Positions 35,733 to 46,474 of a stretch of DNA of 64,000 nt are shown one piece after another. The stretch covers positions 1-64,000 of the forward strand of contig JAPQWV010001561.1 in the NCBI GenBank assembly GCA_027422505.1, given 5' to 3'. Both the position numbers and the translations under genes were made by a program. The first letter of the stretch is position 1, and every line of letters begins with the position of its first letter. This stretch comes from Craterostigma plantagineum (taxonomy: Eukaryota; Streptophyta; Magnoliopsida; Lamiales; Linderniaceae). The notes under the pieces are model-generated. The model did no database searches. It was not told the DNA's origin and worked only from the letters and a program-made list of their open reading frames with translations.

Positions 35733-36013
35733 CTATTATCATTGAAAAAGTAAAAACTTATGATGATATAAAAGACAAAACAATGATATAGCAGTAATAT
35801 AAACCTAATTTGAACTAATAGAGGATGAAATGACACTATATGGTGTGGAGATGATGCAGTAGTTATTTGGATTTTTAATTAGATAACTCGTACTTGAAAT
35901 TTTTTATTTGGTTATTGTTTTATTTTTAACAAGCACGTCTAACACGAAACTACCATTAGATACATTTTTCTTATAAAAGCATTAAGATAACAAAAATTTA
36001 CATTTACTAAAAG

Positions 36014-36051
<38 letters not shown>

Positions 36052-36057
36052 GATATA
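35733..36057. other. Intergenic with (AT)n
   Basis: This is AT-rich, with an AT microsatellite at about 36017-36047 directly before the hairpin MITE. Confidence 0.5.
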
Positions 36058-36430
36058 TGCTATGGTGCCCACCTACCGTGAGCAACCACCGTGAGCACCA
36101 TAAGCAAATATCTCATTTTCTTGCGCTTTTTCGATTCTCAACGCCGCCCACACCTCCGTAGACCATCTCATATCCATTGGTAACCTAAATCACCCTCTCC
36201 AACACGTTAATTTTTAAGAAAATCCATTATTTATTCTTCACATGTGGACGACATATCGATGTGATGATTTCTTAAAAATTAACATGTTGAAGATGGTATT
36301 TATGTTACCAATGGATATGAGATGGTCTACGGAGGTGTGGGCGGCGTTGAGAATCGAAAAAGCGCAAGAAAATGAGAGATTTGCTTATGATGCTCACGGT
36401 GGTTGCTCACGGTAGGTGGGCACCATAGCA
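36058..36430. mobile_element. Hairpin MITE with ~165-bp near-identical arms
   Basis: The left arm TGCTATGGTGCCCACCTACC and the minus-strand reading of the right arm start identically and stay about 95% alike by eye for some 160 bp, diverging only near the centre (CACATG). There is no coding frame. The superfamily is not assigned, because the flanks do not give a clear duplication. Confidence 0.82.
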
Positions 36431-36930
36431 AATCTCTATATCATACTATATACATAGCGCTAAATATCTCATATCAGGGTCAAGTTATTTTTCTTAATGC
36501 TCGACTGAAATGCATAAAGAGTAGATCACAGAAACGTTAGCTCTATATACTACAAAAAGTACATCTAAAATGATAAACTTCACTACGATATTCGTGATTA
36601 TGTTTACTTGTCGATAGAATTACAAAATTTGTTTTCTTAACATAATAAATGCAACCAGTCCTGAAATAAAAACAATATACATCAACCTAGAAAGAATATT
36701 GTAAATCAGTCAATCTTATGCCAACCCTTACGAGAAATAACTCAATGCAAATATAGGCCCAGTGCATGTTTAACTTTAGGGATCCCCTATCATTATTTCA
36801 ATTATTTAAATTAATTAAAATTCACTAAAATGCCAAAATCCAAATGTTTCATAAAATAAAAATAAAAATAGAAGGTCTCACCTGAATAATGCCTTCTGTT
36901 GAACCAAGCAAGTTAGTCGCTAATTCCAAC

Positions 36931-37861
36931 TAGACGTGTTCAAACGGTTCACAGTTACTGTTCGCGGTTATAACCGCCGGTTTACGGTTAGTGAAAATCT
37001 CAAACCGTAAACAAACCGCGGTAACCACGGTTTCGGTTACGGTTTGTAACCACAGTTGCGGTTACGGTTTGTAACCGTACTCACCGGTTACGGTTACGGT
37101 TTGAACCGCCGATTTACGCTTTTAATTAAATTTTTTTATTTTATTTAAAAAAACAAAAAATAATCACTTAAATAAACTAAGAAAATTAATTTTATTTAAT
37201 AATGTCGAAAATTTCAACCCATCTTGAAAGAAAACACAAGTACACCTTAGATTTTGTAAGAAAAAAATACAATCGCTCAGTTTTCGTTTAAAAATAATAT
37301 TAGCAACACTTACAGATATTTTGAGAAAGATGCGTTTGCTTACAGAAATTCGATAATGTGTTTGATTTTAACTTGAGAATTGAGAGCAAAAACATTATGC
37401 GTAAAATTTATACAAATCTCCACATATTTAAAGAACTATAGCATGAAGAAATAAAAAAGGAACTAATAAAAAAGATAACGGTAACATTACAGTTGAGAGT
37501 CAATTAGAAGAAAGGAAAAACTGAAAAATAAAAAGAAAATGTGAGTGAGAATAACTTGATGACCGTTGAGTGAGAATAAATAAGAGAAATAAGGTAACGC
37601 CAAACCATCGAAAAAAATAATTAATTATCCAAAACCCAAGTTCAGCCCAATATAAGCTTAGTCCAATGCCTTATTTTATGGAAAACTGCCGGTTATAACC
37701 GGCAGTTCACGGTTAGAGAATTCTATAACAGTAACCGAACCTTATCTAATCACGGTTCGGTTATGGTTTGAACCATAATCGTTGACTACGGTTAACCAAA
37801 CCGTTGACTGCCGGTTCGGTTACGGTTCGGTTATGGTTTTTTAACCGTCTGAACACGTCTA
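36931..37861. mobile_element. Non-autonomous hAT element, perfect 8-bp duplication
   Basis: Perfect ATTCCAAC duplications (36923-36930 and 37862-37869) bracket 931 bp. The ends are TAGACGTGTTCAAACGGTT and, on the minus strand, TAGACGTGTTCAGACGGTT, 18 of 19 identical. Both subterminal zones are packed with ACGGTTA/AACCGTA words, as in Ac/Ds-type elements, whose transposase binds such repeats. The AT-rich core has no gene. Confidence 0.9.
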
Positions 37862-37869
37862 ATTCCAAC

Positions 37870-39089
37870 ATCTCATACGAAAATAGCAAGGCATTTAATC
37901 GATTATAGTGGTTTCGCCAAAGCACATTATTGACGTATAAGCTAATCAATATAATATACATATATAAGCATAATTAATGGGGCATAACTGTTTATTGAGT
38001 ATTAGCATGCACATGCATGCATGCGTAGGAAAGAATTAGGACAAGCATGATAGAGAAGACGCTGTCAACTTAGCCAAGAAGACTGCCCGAATTTCAAAGC
38101 ACAAACTTATAATATTTTCATTACATAATTCACAATCACGGGCAAGTCATTCTTGGCTAATAAACGAGCCTCTTCTCTTCATGTATGTCCCATCTTTCTC
38201 ATATACTATTCACTGTACTTGCAATATATATAGGAATGAGAGTTAAGCGTTATAAGTGATCTCTATTTTATAGCCAATACTTCTAAGTTGTAATGATTCT
38301 CTTCTCTTGCACGTCCTCATTGAATGCAGTATGTTCTTTTGACGCTTGACCCGACCCTTGGTGCCAAGAAAATATTATTGCCCTTATCCCTTTATTTTCT
38401 TAAAAGGCTACAATTTTTATTCTATCGGGAATATATTCATGCAAATCTTCTTTATGGGTAAGGAATGTCAACATACAAAAACCGACACTTAACTATATCC
38501 ACACATACAAGACATGTTCGTGCGCGTATATCGATCAAAAGATTGAGTCGTTTGTTATGATAATGAAGAAAGTTGAATTACGTATCTTCTTGCAAGATTT
38601 TACGAGATTGATCATTCAACAAGTTCGATTGACATTCCCTTAATTATTACATATACAACATGCAATGGCGGACATATTCCAAGTTGAGAGATTATTAGAA
38701 ACCTTAAAACGAATGCTTATAGCTAATACATTCTGAAGTAATTAACACTTGGATTTAAGAGAGATGACCTGTAGCAATAAACACTTCCAAAAAAAATAAA
38801 AAATCATGCCCTTTCGACTAAACTTCCGCGCTGTCGTTATTAGTCGGAAAATTTTTACATTACCGAATAACAATTCTTCTAATTTCTGAATACGAATAAT
38901 AGTAAGTAGAGCTAATTTGTTTTTTTTTTCTTCTCTTGTCCAATAATTACTAGTAATTGTAGGTACATTATCTGTACCGCCGACCCATATTATTCTTGGA
39001 TTACTCCCCGCTATATATTTTCGTCTAGTCAATGATATAAAAAGTGACTTTACTATTTAAGAGAGTAGGAAAAGTTACGATCTTATATA

Positions 39090-39123
<34 letters not shown>

Positions 39124-39169
39124 ATGTGTGTGTGTGTGTGTATGCATATGTTGCTAAGAAATAAAACTT
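37870..39169. other. Intergenic, no gene seen
   Basis: This is mixed AT-rich DNA. The minus-strand frame of 96 codons at 38742-39032 has no family features. Confidence 0.4.
39088..39144. repeat. (AT)n(GT)n microsatellite
   Basis: About 7 AT dinucleotides are followed by two GT runs (about 10 and 8 units) separated by TATG. Confidence 0.9.
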
Positions 39170-39174
39170 CCTCG

Positions 39175-39404
39175 TGTTGGTATTTGATACTTTGAGAAAT
39201 AAGAAGGCTAGATATAGAGAAGATGTTTTCTTTGATGGGATAATTTCAATTCATGAGTACATAGACTATTTATACACACACCGTACACTTAATCCACAAA
39301 CATATTTAAGAAACCAAAACAACACACCTAACACACAACACCTTAATCCACTTAACCAAACAATTATTATACTAACTTTGTAGAATTATTGATAAGGTTC
39401 AACA
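39175..39404 (-). repeat. 3' LTR of the copia element
   Basis: This 230-bp LTR opens TGTTGAACC and ends ACCAACA on the minus strand. It has a 13-bp insertion near its start relative to the 5' LTR. Confidence 0.9.
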
Positions 39405-39655
39405 CTTCCCCTTAATCATGATTATGCAAAGTAATTACGCCAAGCATCGCACGTAGTTTCACAAAAGTGTCAATCTTCAAAGGTTTGGTAAGAATATCTA
39501 TGAGTTGATCTTCACTTCGGCAAAACTTTATCTCTATAGTTTTCTTCTCGGCCAGCTCCCTTAAGAAATGAAATCGAATGTCGATATGCTTACTTCGTCC
39601 GTGTTCAACTGGATTCTTTGCAAGATTAATTGTAGACTTGTTGTCGATATAGATC

Positions 39656-40541
39656 TTAATTGATTCTGCAACTGGAATAGTGACGCAGTAGATTGGTTAA
39701 CCAAATAGCTTGACAAGCACAATAAGCTGCAGCAATATATTCTGCTTCGCATGTTGATATGCTACGATAGGTTGCTTCTTCGATGACCACGAGCAAACAG
39801 TTTTCCCGAAGAGAAAATAATATCCAGAAGTAGTTTTTCGATATCCAAATCACCAGCCCAGTCACTATCGGAGTATCCTATGAGAGAACACTTATCCCCA
39901 CAAGTATAACATAATCCAAAATCACAAGTACCTTTGAGGTAACGTAGAATACGCTTAATAATTTGCAAATGAGACTGATCTGGTTCCTGCATGAATCTGC
40001 TAACCAAACCAACACCGTAAGATATATCAAGTCTCATAAATGTAAGATATCTTAAACATCCTACAATTTGCTTAAAGTAAGTTGGATCAACCATCGGTCC
40101 TTCCCCTTTCTTCGTAAGCTTCGTACCAACTTCAACTAGAGTTTTGCTGGATTGCAGTCTTCCATCTGAACTTTTTAAAAGATCAGCAATATATTTCTTC
40201 TGAGATAAGAAAATTCCGTCCTCCTTTTGGATTACCTCAATACCAAGAAAACGAGACATAAGACTGAGATCGGTCATGTCGAACTCCTTCATGATGGACT
40301 GCTTAAAACTCTCAATCATACGTGAGCAATTACTTGTAAATATTAAGTCATCAACGTATAGACATACCATTAGAGTGTCACTAGTATTGCTCACCTTGAC
40401 ATATAGTGAGTGCTCCGAAGGACATCTTTCAGAACCAGCTCGAAGAAAGAACGAATCAATGCACTTGTTCCATGCCCTTGGAGCTTGCTTCAAACCATAC
40501 AACGCCTTTTTTAATCGATAAACTTGTTCTTCAGAACCCAT
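39656..40541 (-). pseudogene. Copia reverse transcriptase and RNase H remnant
   Basis: The RT part includes [18 protein letters not shown] and the catalytic CLYVDDLIF, followed by ISYGVGLVSRFM and SLIGYSDSDWAGD. The RNase H C-terminal part, STCEAEYIAAAYCACQAIWL, is in another frame, so there is at least one break near 39800-39870. The upstream start of RT is disrupted (break near 40541). Confidence 0.88.
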
Positions 40542-41351
40542 TTTCGTGAAACCAGGTCTTGTTTAACATACACCTCTTCCTCCAATGGTCCGTTAAGAAA
40601 GGCAGATTTCACGTCCATCTGATAGATTTTCCAACGGTTCTGAGCAGCTATAGCAATCATCGTGCTGATGGTTTCCATGCGAGCGACAGGAGCAAAGACT
40701 TCTTGGTAGTCAAAACCAGCTCGTTGCTCGAAACCTTTTGCGACGAGCCTGGCTTTATATCTTTCAACTTCTCAGTTGGTCGCCATTTTTGTTTCGAAGA
40801 TCCACTTCACGTCAATGGCTTTACAACCTCGTGGCAGATCAGTAAGCACCCACGTATCATTTTTTTAAATTGCTCCAAGTTCTTCGTGCATCGCCTCTAT
40901 CCATTTAGGATCTTTAAATGCTTCCTCCAAAGTTACTGGCTCAATGTCTGCAAAAAAGCAAAGTGGGCCAGCTCTCCATCATCATTTACTTGATTATCAG
41001 GATTTACCTCAAATTCCTGAAGATATGCTGGTGGTTGTTGGCTACGTTGAGATTTTCGGATGACTGGAGCATCAGAACTTGTAGAAGCTTATGTAATGTC
41101 GTGCGACATCTCCGTCTCCTCTTCAAAAGGAAAGATGCTGCTCCTATTTTGATCCGAGGAATTATTCCATTCCCATGATTCATTTTCAGCAAAGGTGACG
41201 TCCCGGCTAACAATGACTTTCTTTGTAGAAGGATTGAATAGCTTGTATCCTCCCTCTTTATAACAAATTAGAATTGTCTTCTCAGCTCTATCGTCCAGCT
41301 TTGTCCTCGTACCTGTTGGTATGTGAGCATAAGCAATAGAAACAAACACCC

Positions 41352-42161
41352 TCAAGTGTTAGCTCTAACGCTTGGTTTATAACCACTCCATGCTTCTTCG
41401 GACGTACGATCCTGAACTCCCTTGGTCGGACTTCGATTTAGAATGTAAACAGCACATGAGACAGCTTCAGCCCAAAAGGAATTTGGCATACTCTTGGTCT
41501 TCATCATGCTTCTGGCCATGTCCATGATTGTTCGGTTCACGCTCAGCAACTCCGTTGTGTTGAGGAGTGTACGGAAAAGTAATCTCGTGATGAATACCCT
41601 CTACCTTACAATACTCATTAAAATCGTTAGAAGTATACTCACCACCACCACTTTCAGTTCGTAACTCTTTCAACAGATAGCCACTTTGTCGTTCAACATG
41701 TGCTTTAAACTTGAGAAAAATATCAAATACTTCTGACTTTCTTTGTAGAAAAAAACCCATGTTTTACGGAAAAATCGTCAAGGAAAGTCAAGAAGTACCT
41801 ATTATTTCTGTTTGAGAAGACATACATCGGGCCACATACGTCCGAGTAGACGATCTCAAGAGGTTGAGTTGAACGGTGTTCCCTTCCCGTAGCAAACTTT
41901 GTGCGGTGATGCTTTCCAACAGCACGCTTTACAAATTTGTTCCGGGTGTTGAATAGATGGCAAACCCTTCACCAATTTTTCTTCAGAAAGCAACTTTAAA
42001 CTTTGAAAGTTTAGATGTCCAAACCGTAAGTGCCATAACCAAGACTCATTTTTTGTAATAGCACTAAGACACTTATAAGCACCACGAGAAATATTGATTT
42101 GAAACATCCGGTTCTTTGTCATAGGGGCCAAAAGAATTAGGGTACCTCTTTTGTCGCACAC
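41352..42161 (-). pseudogene. Copia GAG-pre-integrase and integrase remnant
   Basis: GAG-pre-integrase features (LWHLRFGHLNF, with the CKAC pair) lie at 41856-42161. Integrase core features ([34 protein letters not shown]) lie at 41467-41760, and [20 protein letters not shown] lies further on. The pieces are in different frames. Confidence 0.85.
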
Positions 42162-42540
42162 AGAAAAATTTCCACCATGTAGTTACATATCATACCCCCT
42201 TTCAGATAGTTGTCCAATACTCAGCAAGTTCGTCTTCGACGCCCGATACATAGAATACTTCCGATATATACGTTTGATCGCCATTCTTTAGGTTGATGAG
42301 GATTTGTCCAATACGCATAACAGGCATGCTCGTATCATCCGCAAATTTGACACTTGATTTGAAAGATTCGTCAAGCTCTGCAAATAACTCCCTTTAATCG
42401 CACATATAGTTTGTACATCCGGTATCAAGAAACCACGTGTGATAATCTGATAATTCCTTGTTGCCTGAAGTGACCATCAAAAGAGCGTGGTTTCCTTCTT
42501 CATCTTGTTAAGTGCAGTTAGACCGCTGATCATTGTCTTT

Positions 42541-43351
42541 CTATCTACATTCATTTGCGTAATGCCCAAATTTATGATAATTATAACATTCAACGTTAGA
42601 CTTGCCATACCATCCTCTACCACGTCCACGGCCATGGCCTCTTGTAAATTGATTGCGGCTGAGTTGCTCCTGATTATCACTACGGTTGTTACTACATCCA
42701 CCGCCTGTGCCATGTCGGTCACCTCGATCTCGTCCTCGACCACGAGAGTTGGATTGTTGTTTGTTGGAATCACCAGATGGTTGGACTTGTAAAGCTTGCT
42801 CAGCAACGTTCTTTGTTTTCTTCTCAACCATACGTTGTTCATGGGCTTGTAGCGTACCAGTCAATGCATCCACATACATCTTTGACAGGTCAAGTGCTTC
42901 TAATGGCTACCACTATGTGGTCGAATTCGTTTGTCAGTGAACGTAGGATCTTCTCAACGATGGTCTCGTCTTCTAGCTTCCCACCGTACATCTTCATTTG
43001 ATTTGTCAAAAACAACAGTCGAGTTATATAGGTTGACAGCGATTCGGTACCCTCCATTTGCGAGCTTTCGTATTGTCGCCTTAGCGTCTGGAGTCGGACT
43101 TTCTTCACCTTGTCATCTCCTTGGTACGCTGTCATAAGAATTTCCCAAGCTTTCTTTGACGTTGTTGCTGCTTCGATCTTCTCGAACACCTCATCGATTG
43201 CTCCCTGTTGAATAAAGAACAACGCCTTCTTATCTCTTTTCTTACTTTCACGATAAATAGTCTTCTCTGGATCGATGGCGATATCCTTGACTTCATCGAA
43301 GCCTTTCTCCACGTTCTCTAGCAATTCGTGGTAGTAGAAGAGGACTTTCAA
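42541..43351 (-). pseudogene. Copia gag polyprotein with zinc knuckle
   Basis: The UBN2-type gag region contains KKAWEILMTAYQGDDKVKKV and LRRQYESSQMEG. After a frame change it continues to a CX2-type knuckle, CYNYHKFGHYANEC, in which the second cysteine of the usual CX2C is Tyr. It is frame-broken near 42880-42900. Confidence 0.85.
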
Positions 43352-43434
43352 CTAAGCCGCCCATCTGCTGTAATTTTTGTCATCCAATACAGTAACCGTA
43401 AGCGAACTGTTCATCGTCATAGCTCTGATACCAA

Positions 43435-43652
43435 TGTGGTATTTGATACTTTGAGAAATAAGAAGGCTAGTCATAGAGAAGATGTCTTCTTTGATGGGAT
43501 AATTTCAATTCATGAGTACATAGACTATTTATACACAAACCATACACTTAATCCACAATGATATATTAAGAAACCAAAACAACACACCTAACACACAACA
43601 CCTTAATCCACTTAACCAAACAATTATCATACTAACTTTATAAGGTTCAACA
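43435..43652 (-). repeat. 5' LTR of the copia element
   Basis: This 218-bp LTR opens TGTTGAACC and ends ACCACA on the minus strand, with the primer-binding site directly after it. Confidence 0.92.
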
Positions 43653-43657
43653 CCTCG

Positions 43658-44067
43658 GTCCATATTCACTAGTCCAAGAGACTAGCGCCTATTTGGAGTT
43701 TCATTTAAAACTCAATTGGTAAATGAAATAGTTATATGCAAATCATCAACTATGTAGCCCAACAACTGTATGTAATAAATGTGATAACAACGTGTCCGAA
43801 AATTTACTAGAAACTAAGGTCGAGACGTTGGGTTTTGTTGGTAAAACTTTCCATTATTAGCTTGTTGAATATAAAGCAAATGTCTTCAACTATATGCAAT
43901 CTTACGTGTACAAACATGCAATAATGAACTCGCCTATCCTAAGTTGTATGTAACTGCTTTGCCTAAATGCTAGGGATTGTTGCACGATAGCTACATGTTT
44001 TATGTCTTGATACAATTTACTTAGGATCCAATGACTGGAATTATATATACCAAAAGAAAATGTTACA
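43658..44067. other. Intergenic, nothing recognised
   Basis: There is no coding frame or repeat of note between the copia element and the nested LTR pair. Confidence 0.4.
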
Positions 44068-46059
44068 TGTTAGGACCAGTTAATGTCTTTAGAGGGGGTG
44101 AAACAACACTTGTTAGATTTTTTGGTTTTGAACTGATTGAGGTCAATACCGATGCTTGTTTACGTGTGTTGACTGGTGTAGAAGAATTCGGTCGTTTTGA
44201 ACCAAGACCGGATATGGAACGTGATGTGTGTCTGTTTGCGTTACGCACATGCTAGAAATCGGGAATTTGAAGAGTTCAAATTAACAGCTTTGGTGATTGA
44301 ACTCAACTTGGTTAAGTATACCGGTTAGACATAGGTGAAACCGGATACCAGTCCGCAGTTCATCAGCACTGCCAGAAATCGGATCAAGACTGCTACCGAG
44401 AGCTCACTGGAAACCGGAATGTCGATACTGGATGTGCCACATGGACTAAAATTCAAGTATACTCAAGGCGCGACAAGTTGAAGACTTCTGACAAGTAATT
44501 AATTCAAGGCTACCAGCAAGAGCCAAGTTGAAGTCAAGATAAGCCGAATAAGGAATAAAGCAAATGGCACAGCACGAACTGCAGCAAAAACTGGTCCGAC
44601 TCATTTTGCTTAAAGTCATTAAATGCTCTGTCCGATATGAAGATCTATCTGACAACAGTCTTCAAAATCAAGCCCAACTATAAATAGAAGGGAAGCAAGC
44701 TGAAGACACTACTTCACCATCTACGAAGTTTTAGAACGAGATAATTAGCTCAAGCTTTCAAAGCGTTAAGTTTTTTAGTGAGAAAAGAATTAGGTGTTGT
44801 CATCACTGCACCAGACCGGTTCGGTTAGTGAGTGAGTTTTCTCAAGGGACTTTAAAAAGCTCTTGAAAGAGACGGACCGTAAAAAGCTGTCTAGGTGTGG
44901 ACTAGAAGTTTAGTTAGCTGAGTATAGTTGCGTGGGTTGTACTGTGTGAGTCTAGGTAAGAAAGTTGTACAACGGGGGTTGTAAGCCAAGGCTTCTAGTG
45001 ATACATTCCTTGCAAGGAAGAATGGGAGACGTATGAGATTTTGCTCCACACTTCTAGAAATAAATCTGTGTCTGTCACAAACACACACACGTCACATCAC
45101 ACACATCCGGTCTTGGTTCATAACCGACCGATTCGTTTCCGTACAAACTCGCACACACGAATATCAGGCACCGGTGTCTAACCTTAACCGTTAATAATCG
45201 AAAACGTCCGAGTTTTTATTCACTCCCTCCTCTAAACACGCAATCGATCCTAACAGCACATAATTTATTTCTCGAAGTTCGGAGCAAATTCTCGTATGTC
45301 TCCCCTTCTTGCCCGCAAGGAAGGTATCACTAGAAGCCTCGGTTTACAACCTTTGTCGTACAAGCTCCTTAGCTAGACTCACACAATATAACCCTCACGG
45401 CTATACTCAACTAACTAAGCTTGTAGACACCTCTGGACATTTTTGTACAATCCGTCTTTCAAGAGCTTTTTGCAGTCCCTTGAGAAAATTCACTTACTAA
45501 CCATTTTGGTATAGTACAGAGTAGGCGACACCTAAATTCTTTTCTTAGGTTTGAAAGCTTGAGCTTGATCTCTCGTTCTTAAAAATTCTTAGCAAAGTGT
45601 CGTAAGGTCTTCAGCTTGATTCCCTCTATTTGTAGCTAGGTTTGAAGTTGAAGGCCGTTGTGAGATAGCTCTTTGGTACTGCATAGAGCATTTATTGGTT
45701 TTTCCAAAATGTGTCTGTCCGGTCTTCGCAGCAGTTCGCGTTGTGCCATTGCTTTATTCCTTATTAAGCTTGGCGTGACTTCAACTTGGCTCTAACTAGC
45801 AGCCTTGTATTAAATGTTCGCCAGAAGTCTTCAACTTGCCGCGCCTTGAATATGTTTGAATAGTTCAGCGTGGCACGTCCGATATCAGGCAGTCCGGTCT
45901 TCAGTGAGCTTCCAGTATGCTGTTTTGATCCGGTTTTAACTTGCGCTGATGATCTCCTGACTGTCACCAGTTTCACCTATGTCTAACCGGTACTTATTAA
46001 GTTAAGTTCAATCACCAAAATTATTAATCTGAATATTTAAATTCACAATTTGTAGAATT
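44068..46059 (-). mobile_element. Solo LTR copy 2 (outer, minus), split by copy 3
   Basis: The minus-oriented copy starts TGTTAGGACC at 44068, runs to 44249, is interrupted by the inner LTR, and resumes at 45261. It continues to about 46057-46059 (on the minus strand opening near TTCTACAAATTGTGAATTT). Without the insert it is about 980 bp, like its relatives. The flanks TTACA (44063-44067) and TTACT (46060-46064) are a possible, imperfect duplication. Together with copy 3 it forms a palindrome of roughly 780-bp arms (about 44262-45047 against 45265-46045). Confidence 0.65.
44250..45255 (+). mobile_element. Solo LTR copy 3 (inner, plus), perfect GCACA duplication
   Basis: The 1006-bp LTR opens TGCTAGAAATCGGG and ends CGATCCTAACA. 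It is flanked by perfect GCACA (44245-44249 and 45256-45260). A TATA box, ACTATAAATAG, lies at about 44679-44690, where an LTR promoter would be. It is inserted, in opposite orientation, inside another member of the same family. Confidence 0.75.
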
Positions 46060-46474
46060 TTACTTGTCAAATTTTAAGGTTTTGTAAGGTTTTTGTATAC
46101 TATGATCCATCATTCACTACAAGGTAAATATCTTCCATATGTGATGAAAATAAGCCAAGCTAAGAAGCAAAACTAATTTTATTATCGAGATTATCATATT
46201 TCACAGTGCATTTTTTGGTTAATCATATACTTACGCACTTTCAAATTATTACCAAACCTGTGTAACTCGATTTTTCTGGGAGATGTTACCTTAAGCACAA
46301 TATATAAAAATCAAACTTCCACTTGCCACAAATACGCATTTAAAGGAAAATATAAAAAGTGGAAATATAATACAGAAGCCCACTCGAAAAGCAAAGCGAT
46401 TTTTACAAAGGCAATCAATCACCAAAGGAGACCATATCACCTTTCACATATCATATATATAATATGTTATTAAA
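46060..46474. other. 3' flank of the SWEET gene
   Basis: This is AT-rich with no gene. Its right part should contain the SWEET 3' UTR. Confidence 0.45.

Larger units (their letters stand above)
39175..43652 (-). mobile_element. Ty1/copia retrotransposon with both LTRs, decayed pol
   Basis: The 4.48-kb element lies on the minus strand, with a perfect CCTCG target duplication (39170-39174 and 43653-43657). Its LTRs are 43435-43652 (5') and 39175-39404 (3'). The tRNA-iMet primer site TTGGTATCAGAGC is at 43422-43434 and the polypurine AAGGGGAAG at 39405-39413. In order it keeps gag, zinc knuckle, GAG-pre-integrase, integrase, reverse transcriptase and RNase H remnants. The reading frame is split repeatedly, so it is not autonomous. 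The LTRs differ at only about ten positions plus a short indel, so the insertion is fairly young. Confidence 0.92.

Noticed and set aside
35450..35791. 113-residue frame at 35450
   Set aside because: It overlaps the end of a solo LTR whose other copies do not keep the frame.
40559..43561. Plus-strand frames across the copia element
   Set aside because: All are shadows of minus-strand gag/pol; the recognisable protein words are only on the minus strand.
44068..45255. Reading 44068-45255 as a single foldback transposon with TGTTAGGA arms
   Set aside because: The perfect GCACA duplication at 44245-44249/45256-45260 and the TG..CA ends show instead an LTR nested in an inverted relative.
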